From positions 1-35,243 of the forward strand of contig CACXCI010000069.1 of assembly GCA_902766105.1 (NCBI GenBank): a stretch of DNA of 35,243 bases, written 5' to 3'. The position numbers and the translations under genes were made by a program. This document shows, piece by piece, positions 14,160 through 22,703 of the stretch. How positions within the stretch are numbered: the first letter of the stretch is position 1; the number at the start of each line of letters is the position of its first letter. Below the pieces are notes generated by a model that was not told the DNA's origin, did not search any database, and saw only the letters and a list, made by a program, of their open reading frames with translations. Origin of the DNA: an uncultured bacterium. GTDB lineage: Bacteria; Cyanobacteriota; Vampirovibrionia; Gastranaerophilales; Gastranaerophilaceae.

Positions 14160-16097
14160 ATGAAAAATAAGATTAGAGAAAAAATTATTGCAAGTGTTTT
14201 GTTATCAGCATTCATGGTAACAAATTCGGTAACGGCAACATTCGCTATGGAAGATTACGGTTATGGAGCAGGCAGACCGGCAATCAGATCCGGGGCATCT
14301 CAGGTTGGTATATCATCTGATGTAACCATTCCAAATGCCGGATCGGTTGTTAATTTGAGTTTGCGTGATGCAGATATAACTCAGGTATTAAGAATGTTCG
14401 CCGATCAAGCCGGAATGAATATTATCTTTACGGAAGGTGTAGAAGGTAATGTTACGATGGACTTAGTTAATATTCCTTTAAAGGATGCGCTAGATTTGGT
14501 TGTGAAAACTCAAAAATTGTATTATGACATAAAGGCAAATACTTTAGTTATTTCTACTGCCGAATCTGCAATGAATATGGCTGACAGGAGTAAAACGATG
14601 ACCGTTATTCCTGTTAAATATGTAAACGCTCTTGCTCTATCTCACTTTTTAAATAAAAGTGTATTTAGTCCGAAAGGTAAAGGAGCGACAAGACCGGGCA
14701 TGTCAGGTGGTTTTATTGCAGCAACAAACCCTGCAACTAATGATTTGATTATTACCGGAACAGCACAAGATGTTGCTATTGCAAGAAGTATAGTTGAACA
14801 ATTTGATAGAAAGCCATCAATAACTACATTTAAGGTAAATCATACAACTCCTGCAGAAATGGCTACTGCTTTGTGTACATCCTTGTTCCCTTCAATGTCA
14901 ATTGTGACAGATGAGGAAGGTAGTTCATCGGGCGGTGCGGCAGGTATTGTTACGGGATTTGCTTCTGATGAAGGCGGGGGAGATTCATCTTCAAGTGATA
15001 GCAGTAGTGGTGGTTCTTCAGGCTCAGGTTCTTCAATTTCTGTAGGCGGAGCTAAATTGGCTTGTGCGCTATCTTCAATACAAAAGACTGAAGAAAGTGA
15101 CAGTGAAGAAGGTGATACATATTCTCTTGAAAGTTTACCTTTGTTAAATATGTCAGTTTCATATTTCCCAACTCAAGGCACTATTCAGGTTGTCGGAGGT
15201 TCAGAATCTCAACTTGATATGATTAGAGAATATATTGCAATGAATGATAAAAAGACTCCTCAAGCGTATTTAGAGGTTCAAATTGTTGAATTAAATGAAT
15301 CAGGTAGTAAAACATTCGATAACCAATGGCAATTCTTGAGTAAGAATTTCTCATTTAATGCCGGTGGTACTAATGGTTTCCAAACTAACAAAATGTATCC
15401 TATATTTTGGGCAGGTCATGGTTATACATTAGTTGATCCGTCTAGTTTTGATGAAGAAACGGGTAGATATACTCCGATTGGATATGTTAGAAAATGGGGT
15501 TCTTCACCTCAGTTGATGTATGCTGTTAAATATTTGGTTGAAAATAAAAAAGGTCGTGTACTTGCTAATCCGAGAGTGTTGTTAACCAGCGGACAAAAAT
15601 CTGTTATTGATTTGACATCAGATTATGTATCTAAAGTAACAACCCAATACTTGGATGCGGGTTCATCTTCCGGTTCTGCCCAAGTTCAAAAAGATTATGA
15701 AATTAGTGATGATAATGGTATAAAAGTTGAAATCACCCCATTTATCAGCCCTGATGGTTATGTAACTTTGGATGTAAAACCAAAATATGCAACTATTGCA
15801 TCTACGGTTACGGACAGTACAACCGGTGATATTGCTGCAACTTTACTGCAAAGACGAGATCTTGACTTAAAAGGTGTAAGAATAAAAGATGGTGAAACTT
15901 TGGTTATTGGCGGCATGATTAGAGAAGCTGAAACAAAGAACGTAAGTAAAATACCATTCTTAGGTGATATCCCTGTTGTAGGCATGTTCTTCAGAAGTAC
16001 AACAACAAATAAAACAAAAGAGGAAATGGTTATAATGTTGACACCTCAAATTGTTGTAGATACAGAAGATGCAGTTGCTGAAGATGTAGCGTTATAA
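14160..16097 (+). CDS. Secretin, PilQ/GspD family
   Basis: Secretins form the outer-membrane ring of type IV pili and type II secretion. The protein is 645 residues with a signal peptide (about 1-29). An STN/N0-like domain spans about 62-132 (LSLRDADITQVLRMFADQAG). An N1 domain spans about 147-216. Next come residues of about 220-297 with a Ser/Gly/Asp-rich insert (251-297), and another N-type domain at about 322-365. The C-terminal secretin domain ends with IPFLGDIPVVGMFFR and a closing MLTPQIV, the family signature. AGGAG precedes the ATG. No pilotin gene is visible. Confidence 0.94.
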   Translation: MKNKIREKIIASVLLSAFMVTNSVTATFAMEDYGYGAGRPAIRSGASQVGISSDVTIPNAGSVVNLSLRDADITQVLRMFADQAGMNIIFTEGVEGNVTMDLVNIPLKDALDLVVKTQKLYYDIKANTLVISTAESAMNMADRSKTMTVIPVKYVNALALSHFLNKSVFSPKGKGATRPGMSGGFIAATNPATNDLIITGTAQDVAIARSIVEQFDRKPSITTFKVNHTTPAEMATALCTSLFPSMSIVTDEEGSSSGGAAGIVTGFASDEGGGDSSSSDSSSGGSSGSGSSISVGGAKLACALSSIQKTEESDSEEGDTYSLESLPLLNMSVSYFPTQGTIQVVGGSESQLDMIREYIAMNDKKTPQAYLEVQIVELNESGSKTFDNQWQFLSKNFSFNAGGTNGFQTNKMYPIFWAGHGYTLVDPSSFDEETGRYTPIGYVRKWGSSPQLMYAVKYLVENKKGRVLANPRVLLTSGQKSVIDLTSDYVSKVTTQYLDAGSSSGSAQVQKDYEISDDNGIKVEITPFISPDGYVTLDVKPKYATIASTVTDSTTGDIAATLLQRRDLDLKGVRIKDGETLVIGGMIREAETKNVSKIPFLGDIPVVGMFFRSTTTNKTKEEMVIMLTPQIVVDTEDAVAEDVAL

Positions 16098-16150
16098 ATT
16101 TAACTAAAAATAGAAAAACACACAACGAAAAGAAAAGTATTTGTAAGTCA

Positions 16151-18211
16151 ATGAATTCAATGATTTTAAAACTGAAGAATAGTATAGATCGAAAGCTGCT
16201 GGATAGTGTTGATAAAGCGCTAATGGGTAAGCACCGTTTTGTACCAATCAGTATTAAAGATAACTTTCTTTTCGTTGTTGTTTCTCAAGGTTCAAATAAA
16301 GAAAATATAACTGCTATATTAAAACAAACATTCCAAAATCCGATTAAGTTGATGCTTGTTGCCGATGATGATTTGAATGACTTATTATCAGAGTTTGTTC
16401 CTGCTTCGGAGTTGTCTGCTAATGTTTCTGAGCAGGCTGCGAGTGTGTCTCAAAAAGAAGCTGCCAAGCCTTCTGTTGAGGCCAATGTATCAGGGAAAAA
16501 ATTAGGTGAAATTTTAATTGCGCAAGGGCTTGTAAGCGAAGTTGATTTGATGAAAGCTTTGGCAAATTCTAAACGTAAGAATGTACCTATAGGTTCTACT
16601 TTGTATGAAATGGGTATTATTTCTTTAGAGCAATTAAAATCTGTTTTGCATGGACAATCTGGTATGGATATGGTTTCTGCGGATTTGCTCGCAAATCAAA
16701 AGAAATTTGTCAATATATTACCTGAAGATTTTATTAAGGAAAATGAAGCAATACCTGTTTCTTCTGATGGTAAAATTTTAACTGTCGGTGTTATAAAACC
16801 GTTAAAACCTGATGTTTTAAAGCAAATTATTTATTTAACAGGTCAAAATCCAAAACAGTTATTAATGACTCATCATGAATATCAGGAAGCTGTTAACACC
16901 TTTTTCTCTGAGCAAAAAAGAGCTACGGAAAAAATTATTGATGAAATTAAGTCCGAAACCTCTGAAGAAGATGAGGGAATGAACCTTCAAGATCAGGTAA
17001 AAATGGAGCTTGAAGATTCGACAGGATCTGTTGCAAAATTTGTTAACCAAATTATTACAAACGGTATTGACAACAAGGTTTCCGATATTCACATTGAACC
17101 GAGATTGTCTGGTTATATAGTAAGATACAGAAAAGACGGCATGCTTCAAAAAGTATTAGATGTACCCAGTAAAGTTGAAACAGCAGTTATTGCTCGTTTC
17201 AAGGTTATGGCAAGAATGAATATTGCGGAAAACAGGCGTCCTCAGGATGGTACGTTTTCAATATCATATAAAAATTGTTCTTACGACTTTCGTATAAATA
17301 CCCTTCCTGTTTCCGGAAAGGAAAAGGTCTGTATTCGTATTTTGGCGCCGGCTGTTTCATTATCTTCTGCGGATAAAGAAATTAAATTAGTTGGTGCTGA
17401 GCCTGAGGATATTCGTAAAATTAAAGATATGGTATCTTGTCCAAACGGTATTATTTTAACCTCAGGTCCTACCGGTTCCGGTAAAACAACAACTCTATAT
17501 TCTGTATTGAAGAGTTTAAATGATGAGTCGGTAAACATTACGACAATTGAGGATCCTATAGAAATTAAATTGGAGGGTATTAACCAATCTCAAATCAATG
17601 CTAAAGCGGGTATTACATTTGCATCATGTATGCGTGCAATTTTGCGTCAGGACCCCGATATTATACTTGTCGGTGAAATTCGTGACTATGAAACCTTAGA
17701 AATTGCGATATCAGCTGCATTGACAGGACACCTTGTATTAAGTACAGTCCACACAAACTCGGCTGCAGCAACGGTAACCCGTTTGATAGAAATGGGTGCA
17801 AAAGATTACTTGGTATCTTCTACATTATCAGGTGTAATTGCTCAACGTTTGGTCAGAAAGCTCTGTGATGATTGTAAGGAAGAATATTATCCAACCAGAG
17901 AAGAAGCTTTAAAAATTACGAAAAATCCTCAAGAGGTCGAAGAATTGATGAGGACGCCAATTTATAGGGCTGTTGGCTGTGCAAAATGTGGTTTCCAAGG
18001 ATTCAAAGGTCGTCTTGGGGTTTATGAAATAATGATGATAACAAAAGAAATCAAGAAATTAATTGCGCAAGGTGCTCATGATTTGGAAATTGAGGATTGC
18101 GCAATTGCAAATGGCATGACAACATTACATAAATCATGCTATAACCATGTTGTAAAGGGATTGACAACAATTGATGAATTTGTCAGAGTCTTAGGTTTAG
18201 CGGGTGAATAG
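16151..18211 (+). CDS. Assembly ATPase, PilB/GspE family
   Basis: This hexameric ATPase drives pilus or pseudopilus assembly. It is 686 residues. The N-terminus (1-85) is a small domain, and residues of about 116-170 resemble an MshEN domain (KLGEILIAQGLVSEVDLMKA, then IGSTLYEMGIISLEQL). The N2 domain includes SDIHIEPRLSGYIVRYRKDG. Walker A is GPTGSGKTT (439-447), the Asp box region is EDPIE, Walker B is IILVGEIRD, and the His box is LSTVHTNSAAATVTRLIEMG. Two CxxC pairs (CDDC and CAKC) form the zinc-binding knuckle. The ribosome site is weak. pilC-like follows 7 nt later. Confidence 0.95.
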   Translation: MNSMILKLKNSIDRKLLDSVDKALMGKHRFVPISIKDNFLFVVVSQGSNKENITAILKQTFQNPIKLMLVADDDLNDLLSEFVPASELSANVSEQAASVSQKEAAKPSVEANVSGKKLGEILIAQGLVSEVDLMKALANSKRKNVPIGSTLYEMGIISLEQLKSVLHGQSGMDMVSADLLANQKKFVNILPEDFIKENEAIPVSSDGKILTVGVIKPLKPDVLKQIIYLTGQNPKQLLMTHHEYQEAVNTFFSEQKRATEKIIDEIKSETSEEDEGMNLQDQVKMELEDSTGSVAKFVNQIITNGIDNKVSDIHIEPRLSGYIVRYRKDGMLQKVLDVPSKVETAVIARFKVMARMNIAENRRPQDGTFSISYKNCSYDFRINTLPVSGKEKVCIRILAPAVSLSSADKEIKLVGAEPEDIRKIKDMVSCPNGIILTSGPTGSGKTTTLYSVLKSLNDESVNITTIEDPIEIKLEGINQSQINAKAGITFASCMRAILRQDPDIILVGEIRDYETLEIAISAALTGHLVLSTVHTNSAAATVTRLIEMGAKDYLVSSTLSGVIAQRLVRKLCDDCKEEYYPTREEALKITKNPQEVEELMRTPIYRAVGCAKCGFQGFKGRLGVYEIMMITKEIKKLIAQGAHDLEIEDCAIANGMTTLHKSCYNHVVKGLTTIDEFVRVLGLAGE

Positions 18212-18218
18212 GTGATAT

Positions 18219-19433
18219 ATGACAATATATAATTATACAGCGATAAAAGATGGTAGTAATGAAATTGTAAAAGGTAAAGTCGAAGCAGAGGACTTGCGTG
18301 AAGCAAGAGCTCAGGTACGTGCTTTAGGGTTTACTCCTACAAATTTGACAGAAGAACAGTCAGCAAAGAAGGAAAAAGCTAAAAAACCGGGTAAGATGCC
18401 CAAATTAGGCTTAGCTGAGCAGATTGATTTTACGTCAACGCTTCAAATATTGGCCGCAGCAGGTATTCCGATTATCGAATCATTACTGTTTATTGAAAAT
18501 GATGCGGCTAAATTGAAGATTAGGCAGGCAGCAACCGAATTAAGACGTCAAATTATGAATGGTGGTACTTTTGCAGGTACAGTTGCAAAGTATCCGGAGC
18601 AATTTGGTCAGGTTTATATCGGTCTTTGTAAAGCCGGTGAAGATTCAGGTGAATTGGAAAAAACCTTAGACCGTTTGTTAGAATTGTTGACAAAGCAGGC
18701 CGCAATCAGAAGCAAGGTTATGGGTACTTTGATGTATCCTATATTCGTTGTTGTGTTGGCTGCATTTATCGTTGTTGTCATGTTGGTATTTGTATTTCCG
18801 GTATTTAAGGAAATGTTTGACTCAATGGGTATGCAGCTACCTTGGATTACCAGAGTACTTATGGAAATGGGTATTTGGCTAAAGAAAAATTGGTATACAA
18901 TTCCTATAGGTGTTGTTGCGATAATTGCATTAGTTGATTTCTTATTCAGATGGAAGCCGAGCCGTTGGAGAATTGACGATTTTGTATTAAAAGTGCCGGT
19001 TTTAACCGACTTAATTCAGTATTCAAATTTTGCGAATTTCATATCAGTTATGCAGGTTGCTTATGATGCGGGTGTGCCGATTTTGGAATGTTTGTTCTTA
19101 TCTAACTTGACATTAACAAATCACACATTGGGAACTCGTGTAGAAGAAGCAACAGAGAAAGTTCAACAAGGTCAGCATTTGTCTGCGGCTTTGCGTTCGA
19201 CAAGAACAATGCCTAAAATGATTTTATTTATGATTGCAACAGGTGAACAGTCAGGTCGTTTGGGGGATATGTTAGGTCAGGCCGTTAGTTATATTGATAA
19301 ACAATTAGATACTATTATTGATATTATGACAAAGATGATTGAACCGATAATGTTGATTGTAATTGGTGCGATTGTACTTGTTTTGGCTGCAGCGTTGTAC
19401 TTACCTCTATTTGCTTCTTATATGGGTATGTAA
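18219..19433 (+). CDS. Platform membrane protein, PilC/GspF family
   Basis: This is the inner-membrane protein on which the pilus rotates or is assembled. It is 404 residues with the two repeated T2SSF domains: GLAEQIDFTSTLQILAAAGI (about residues 65-84) and YSNFANFISVMQVAYDAGVP (about 267-286). Each is followed by a membrane hairpin. Membrane segments include YPIFVVVLAAFIVVVMLVFV and MLIVIGAIVLVLAAALYLPL near the C-terminus. It ends the operon, 18 nt before a terminator. PilM, PilN, PilO and PilT/retraction ATPase are absent here. Confidence 0.95.
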   Translation: MTIYNYTAIKDGSNEIVKGKVEAEDLREARAQVRALGFTPTNLTEEQSAKKEKAKKPGKMPKLGLAEQIDFTSTLQILAAAGIPIIESLLFIENDAAKLKIRQAATELRRQIMNGGTFAGTVAKYPEQFGQVYIGLCKAGEDSGELEKTLDRLLELLTKQAAIRSKVMGTLMYPIFVVVLAAFIVVVMLVFVFPVFKEMFDSMGMQLPWITRVLMEMGIWLKKNWYTIPIGVVAIIALVDFLFRWKPSRWRIDDFVLKVPVLTDLIQYSNFANFISVMQVAYDAGVPILECLFLSNLTLTNHTLGTRVEEATEKVQQGQHLSAALRSTRTMPKMILFMIATGEQSGRLGDMLGQAVSYIDKQLDTIIDIMTKMIEPIMLIVIGAIVLVLAAALYLPLFASYMGM

Positions 19434-19450
19434 CAAAATATAAAAGTTTA

Positions 19451-19480
19451 AAAACTGTCCTTATCCAAAGGGCAGTTTTT
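19451..19480 (+). terminator. Intrinsic terminator of the pilus/secretion operon
   Basis: AAAACTGTCCTT (19451-19462) pairs with AAGGGCAGTTTT (19468-19479), with one G-U pair, around a 5-nt loop and followed by T's. It directly precedes the SDR gene's ribosome site AAGGAG. Confidence 0.85.
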
Positions 19481-19496
19481 AATTTAAGGAGATGTT

Positions 19497-20309
19497 ATGA
19501 AAAAGTGTATTGTCATCACAGGTGCCACCTCAGGTATTGGAGAAGAGCTTGTAAATCAGTTTAAATATGAAGATTACACTGTTTTTTGCGGTTATAGAAA
19601 TTTTAATAAATTAAATAAAGATTTGCCCAACAATGTTATTCCTTATTTTATTGATATGAAATCCAGAGAATCAATTGTAAAAGCATCAGAATTTATCAAA
19701 TCAAAAACTGATAAGGTTGATATTTTAATAAATGTTGCAGGAATTGTTGCTGCCGGTCCTGTTGAGATTATTGACACAGACAGATTAAGAGAACAATTTG
19801 ATGTTAATGTTTTTTCGCATATTGAGTTGGCTCAAAACCTTATTCCTGTATTAGAAGGCGGTAGGATAGTTAATATCAGTTCAATGTCAAGTTTTGGCAA
19901 TTTTCCTTTTATAAGTCCATATTGTGCATCAAAAAGAGCCTTAGATATATTTTTTAACGCATTTGCTGTAGAAAATCATAAAAACATTCAGGTTGTTTCA
20001 ATAAAGCCGGGCGTTATATCAACTCCGATATGGAAAAAATCGGTAGAAACCAATGAAGAGCAAATTACTAATTGCGGGGATTATGAGAAAGAAATGGAAT
20101 TTTTAAAAAATAATGCCTTGCAAAATACCGGAAAAGGTCTTAGTGTAATAAGAGCTGCGGAATTTATTAAAAAAATCGCTTTGAAAAAAAGGGTAAAAAC
20201 TTCCTATACCTTAGGTGCAGATGCAAAATTTGCTCAACTTATGTCATATTTGCCGCAGGATATAATTAATTTTTGGGTAAAAGTCATATTAAGGCATCGT
20301 ATTTCATAA
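19497..20309 (+). CDS. Short-chain dehydrogenase/reductase
   Basis: An NAD(P)-dependent oxidoreductase of the SDR superfamily, 270 residues. The cofactor motif is TGATSGIGEEL (about residues 8-18). NVAG follows the fourth strand, the catalytic Ser lies in INISSMSSFG, and the YxxxK pair is YCASK. Following the motif VSIKPGVISTP, the C-terminal part is longer than in fatty acid synthesis reductases, resembling classical SDRs that act on retinol, steroid or sugar-like substrates. Substrate unknown. It has AAGGAG before the ATG and probably shares no promoter with the pilus operon because of the terminator. Confidence 0.92.
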   Translation: MKKCIVITGATSGIGEELVNQFKYEDYTVFCGYRNFNKLNKDLPNNVIPYFIDMKSRESIVKASEFIKSKTDKVDILINVAGIVAAGPVEIIDTDRLREQFDVNVFSHIELAQNLIPVLEGGRIVNISSMSSFGNFPFISPYCASKRALDIFFNAFAVENHKNIQVVSIKPGVISTPIWKKSVETNEEQITNCGDYEKEMEFLKNNALQNTGKGLSVIRAAEFIKKIALKKRVKTSYTLGADAKFAQLMSYLPQDIINFWVKVILRHRIS

Positions 20310-20376
20310 TATTTATTATCTGCATATTAGTATCTTTGATATTGTAATTATGCATAATTATTTTTTAAATTATTAT

Positions 20377-20412
20377 TGACCGCTTTCTTTGGTCGGTCAA
20401 AGAAAGCGGTCA
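20377..20412. repeat. 15-bp hairpin, copy A of a covarying pair
   Basis: TGACCGCTTTCTTTG (20377-20391) pairs perfectly with CAAAGAAAGCGGTCA (20398-20412), loop GTCGGT. GCAGG follows after 21 bases. The second copy is at 20753-20784. Confidence 0.75.
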
Positions 20413-20752
20413 GAAAGAAACCCGCAGGCTGATGCTTCATTCGTTAATCATTTGTAATGCTCCACACGAAGCGAAACAACTCGTGGTAACAAGTTACCAC
20501 TCAGACAAGTTTCGCTTTTGACACTGTGTCGCAAACAATGATTACTCACTACGCAAAGCCTGAAAAATTCCGACCTCCACGAAGTGAGTAATAAATGTTT
20601 TGTTTTGCAGCAACAAAAGTGGGCATTGATTGAACGTCATATTAAACAATAGATTCTGAAATAAATTCAGAATGACAAAGTGAGTTTGCCCACTTATTGC
20701 AAAACAATTACAATTTATTAACGAACGGAGTGACGGTCGGGAGCTTCTTTTC

Positions 20753-20784
20753 GGCCATTTTCTTGTCGGCACAAGAAAATGGCC
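20753..20784. repeat. 14-bp hairpin, copy B of a covarying pair
   Basis: GGCCATTTTCTTGT (20753-20766) pairs perfectly with ACAAGAAAATGGCC (20771-20784), loop CGGC. It has the same layout and orientation as copy A, with changed stem bases compensated on the other arm. GCAGG follows at 20786-20790. Confidence 0.75.
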
Positions 20785-20861
20785 TGCAGGGGGCGGGGCT
20801 GCATAAGCCCCGTATGGAAATAATAAATATTATGTTTCATGTGTATATATATTTACCCCTG

Positions 20862-20870
20862 TGGTATAAT
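20862..20870 (+). promoter_or_regulatory. Extended -10 promoter of the TPR gene, leaderless
   Basis: TGG-TATAAT (20862-20870) ends 6 nt before the ATG at 20877, with GGTTTT between and no ribosome site. This decides the start and rules out the longer frame from 20697, which would run through the repeat cluster and the promoter. Confidence 0.65.
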
Positions 20871-20876
20871 GGTTTT

Positions 20877-22646
20877 ATGGAAGAAAAAGATGTAGAAAAA
20901 ATATACAATATGATAGAGTCTGAAGATTATGAAAAGGCTCTTGTACTTATAGAAGAGGTATTAGACAAAAACCCGAAAGATATTGATGCAAAAAAATTAT
21001 TGGCATTATGTCAGGTCAATCTTGAAGATTTTTCTAATGCAAGATATATTTTAGAAGATATTATAAAATACAAGCAAGAAGATGCTTTATGCTGGTATTA
21101 TTTGGGTTGTTGTTATGATAATTTGGGAGATTTTATTTCTGCAAAACATGCGTATTTAAAGGTTCTTGAATTGCGGCCTGAATATGTTGATGCTTATAAA
21201 AGTCTTGCAATTTGTTATATAAAATCAGAAAAATTTGAAGATGCTATAGAAACCGGAAAAAAAGCTTTAGAATATGCAAAAGATGATTATGCAATTTATT
21301 ATATTATCGGTACAGCCTGTATGGCAGGGCAAAAGTTTGAGCAAAGTGTTGAATATATTGAAAAAGCAATTGAATTAAATCCTAATAATATACAACTGTA
21401 TAATAATTTAGGTACATCTTATCTGACAATAGGAAATTTGGATAAGGCTTTTGAAACCTATCAAAAGGCATTGACTTATGATGATAAAGATGCTTTGACA
21501 TATTTTAATATAGCTTCAATTTTGCAGTTAAAAAATGATCATAAAGGTGCGTGTGAATATTTTGCCAAGGCTCACGAGTATGAACCAAATGAAGATAGTT
21601 ACGTTGTTGCATGGGCATTATCAGAGGTTAAGGCGGGAATGTTCAAAGAAGCTATTGAACATTATAAATATTTAGCATCAACTTATCCTCAAAAAACAAC
21701 TTATAAATATAATTTGGCTTGTTGTTATCAGGTTATGGGCGAATTTGAAATTGCTATTAATCTGTTAAAACAGCTTGTTATATTGAACCCGAAAGCCATA
21801 AATATATTAAAAAAACTTGCATCTATATATATGGTAACAGGGCAATTTGCAAATGCTAAAGAAATATATGAACGTATAATAAAACAGGGAACAGTAAATT
21901 ATGAAACATATTATGAACTGGCGCTGTTGTGCGTAAAAAGTTCTGATACAGATAGAGCTGAGCAAATTTTGAAAAAAGTTTGCGGACTAAATCCTAATTT
22001 TGCGCCTGCTCATAAGGATTTAGGGGTTATATATCTGAATAAACGTTTGTTTGATTATGCAAAAGATGAGTTTGAAAAGGCTTATGAATTAGATCCAAAT
22101 AATTATTCAATTGTGGTTGAATATGCAAATTATCTGCACTCTACATCTGATTTTGAGAAAGCAGATAAATTGTATCAAAAAGCGATAGAAATTCAGCCCG
22201 AAAATCCTAACGCTTTAGCTTTTTCTGCCCTGAATAAAACTCATTTGAAGCAAATTGATGTTGCAAAAGAACAAATAAATAAAGTTCTTGAAAAGGCATC
22301 TGATTCAGCATTTTTACTGTTTATTGCGGGTAGAATTTATTACCTTGCTCAGGATTATGAAACGGCGAAAATGTACTTGATTAAGGCTTTTGAGTTGGAA
22401 AAAATTCCGGATGTTCAGAATTTGCTAGGTCTTTGTTATTATGAATTGGGTAATTATGAACAGGCAAAATCTATTTTTGAAAATATGCTGGAAAAAGTCC
22501 CGCTGAATATAAACCTTATGCTGAATGTAGCAAAATGCTATCAGAATTTGAACAATCCTGATGAAGCACTAAAATATGCGGAAAAAATTGTAAGCGAATT
22601 TCCTGAATGTGAGGAGGCTCAGGAATTAATCAGAGAGTTATCCTAA
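20877..22646 (+). CDS. Large tetratricopeptide-repeat protein
   Basis: This 589-residue protein is made almost wholly of TPR units of 34 residues, about sixteen to seventeen. Clear examples are AIELNPNNIQLYNNLGTSYL, YQKALTYDDKDALTYFNIAS and AYELDPNNYSIVVEYANYLH. No signal peptide or membrane segment is visible, so it is probably cytoplasmic. TPR solenoids act as protein-binding scaffolds. The partner is unknown; the Mla-type transporter genes lie just downstream with their own promoter. It starts MEEKDVEKIYNMIESEDYEK. Confidence 0.93.
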   Translation: MEEKDVEKIYNMIESEDYEKALVLIEEVLDKNPKDIDAKKLLALCQVNLEDFSNARYILEDIIKYKQEDALCWYYLGCCYDNLGDFISAKHAYLKVLELRPEYVDAYKSLAICYIKSEKFEDAIETGKKALEYAKDDYAIYYIIGTACMAGQKFEQSVEYIEKAIELNPNNIQLYNNLGTSYLTIGNLDKAFETYQKALTYDDKDALTYFNIASILQLKNDHKGACEYFAKAHEYEPNEDSYVVAWALSEVKAGMFKEAIEHYKYLASTYPQKTTYKYNLACCYQVMGEFEIAINLLKQLVILNPKAINILKKLASIYMVTGQFANAKEIYERIIKQGTVNYETYYELALLCVKSSDTDRAEQILKKVCGLNPNFAPAHKDLGVIYLNKRLFDYAKDEFEKAYELDPNNYSIVVEYANYLHSTSDFEKADKLYQKAIEIQPENPNALAFSALNKTHLKQIDVAKEQINKVLEKASDSAFLLFIAGRIYYLAQDYETAKMYLIKAFELEKIPDVQNLLGLCYYELGNYEQAKSIFENMLEKVPLNINLMLNVAKCYQNLNNPDEALKYAEKIVSEFPECEEAQELIRELS

Positions 22647-22691
22647 TTACAATTTAAAATAACTGAGGTAGCATATTTTTAAATTTTTTAG

Positions 22692-22697
22692 TATAAT
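22692..22697 (+). promoter_or_regulatory. -10 box of the Mla-type permease gene, leaderless
   Basis: TATAAT (22692-22697) ends 6 nt before the ATG at 22704. No -35 box or ribosome site is evident; the intervening bases are CTTGTT. Confidence 0.6.
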
Positions 22698-22703
22698 CTT
22701 GTT

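Larger units (their letters stand above)
20310..20861. repeat. Non-coding repeat cluster with several hairpins
   Basis: This 570-bp gap holds no convincing gene. It contains, in order, a 15-bp hairpin (20377-20412), a nested inverted repeat (outer AAGCGAAAC 20469-20477 with GTTTCGCTT 20509-20517, inner GTGGTAAC/GTTACCAC 20483-20500), an 8-bp hairpin ATTCTGAA/TTCAGAAT (20653-20673), a 14-bp hairpin (20753-20784), and a 7-bp GC-rich hairpin CGGGGCT/AGCCCCG (20794-20812). Composition is richer in GC than the flanking genes. It looks like a landing zone of several REP-like elements. It is the largest gene-free stretch in the window. Confidence 0.6.

Noticed and set aside
20697-20876. A longer start for the TPR protein
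   Set aside because: The extra frame runs through the hairpin cluster and through the TATAAT box, and has no ribosome site. The ATG at 20877 is better supported.
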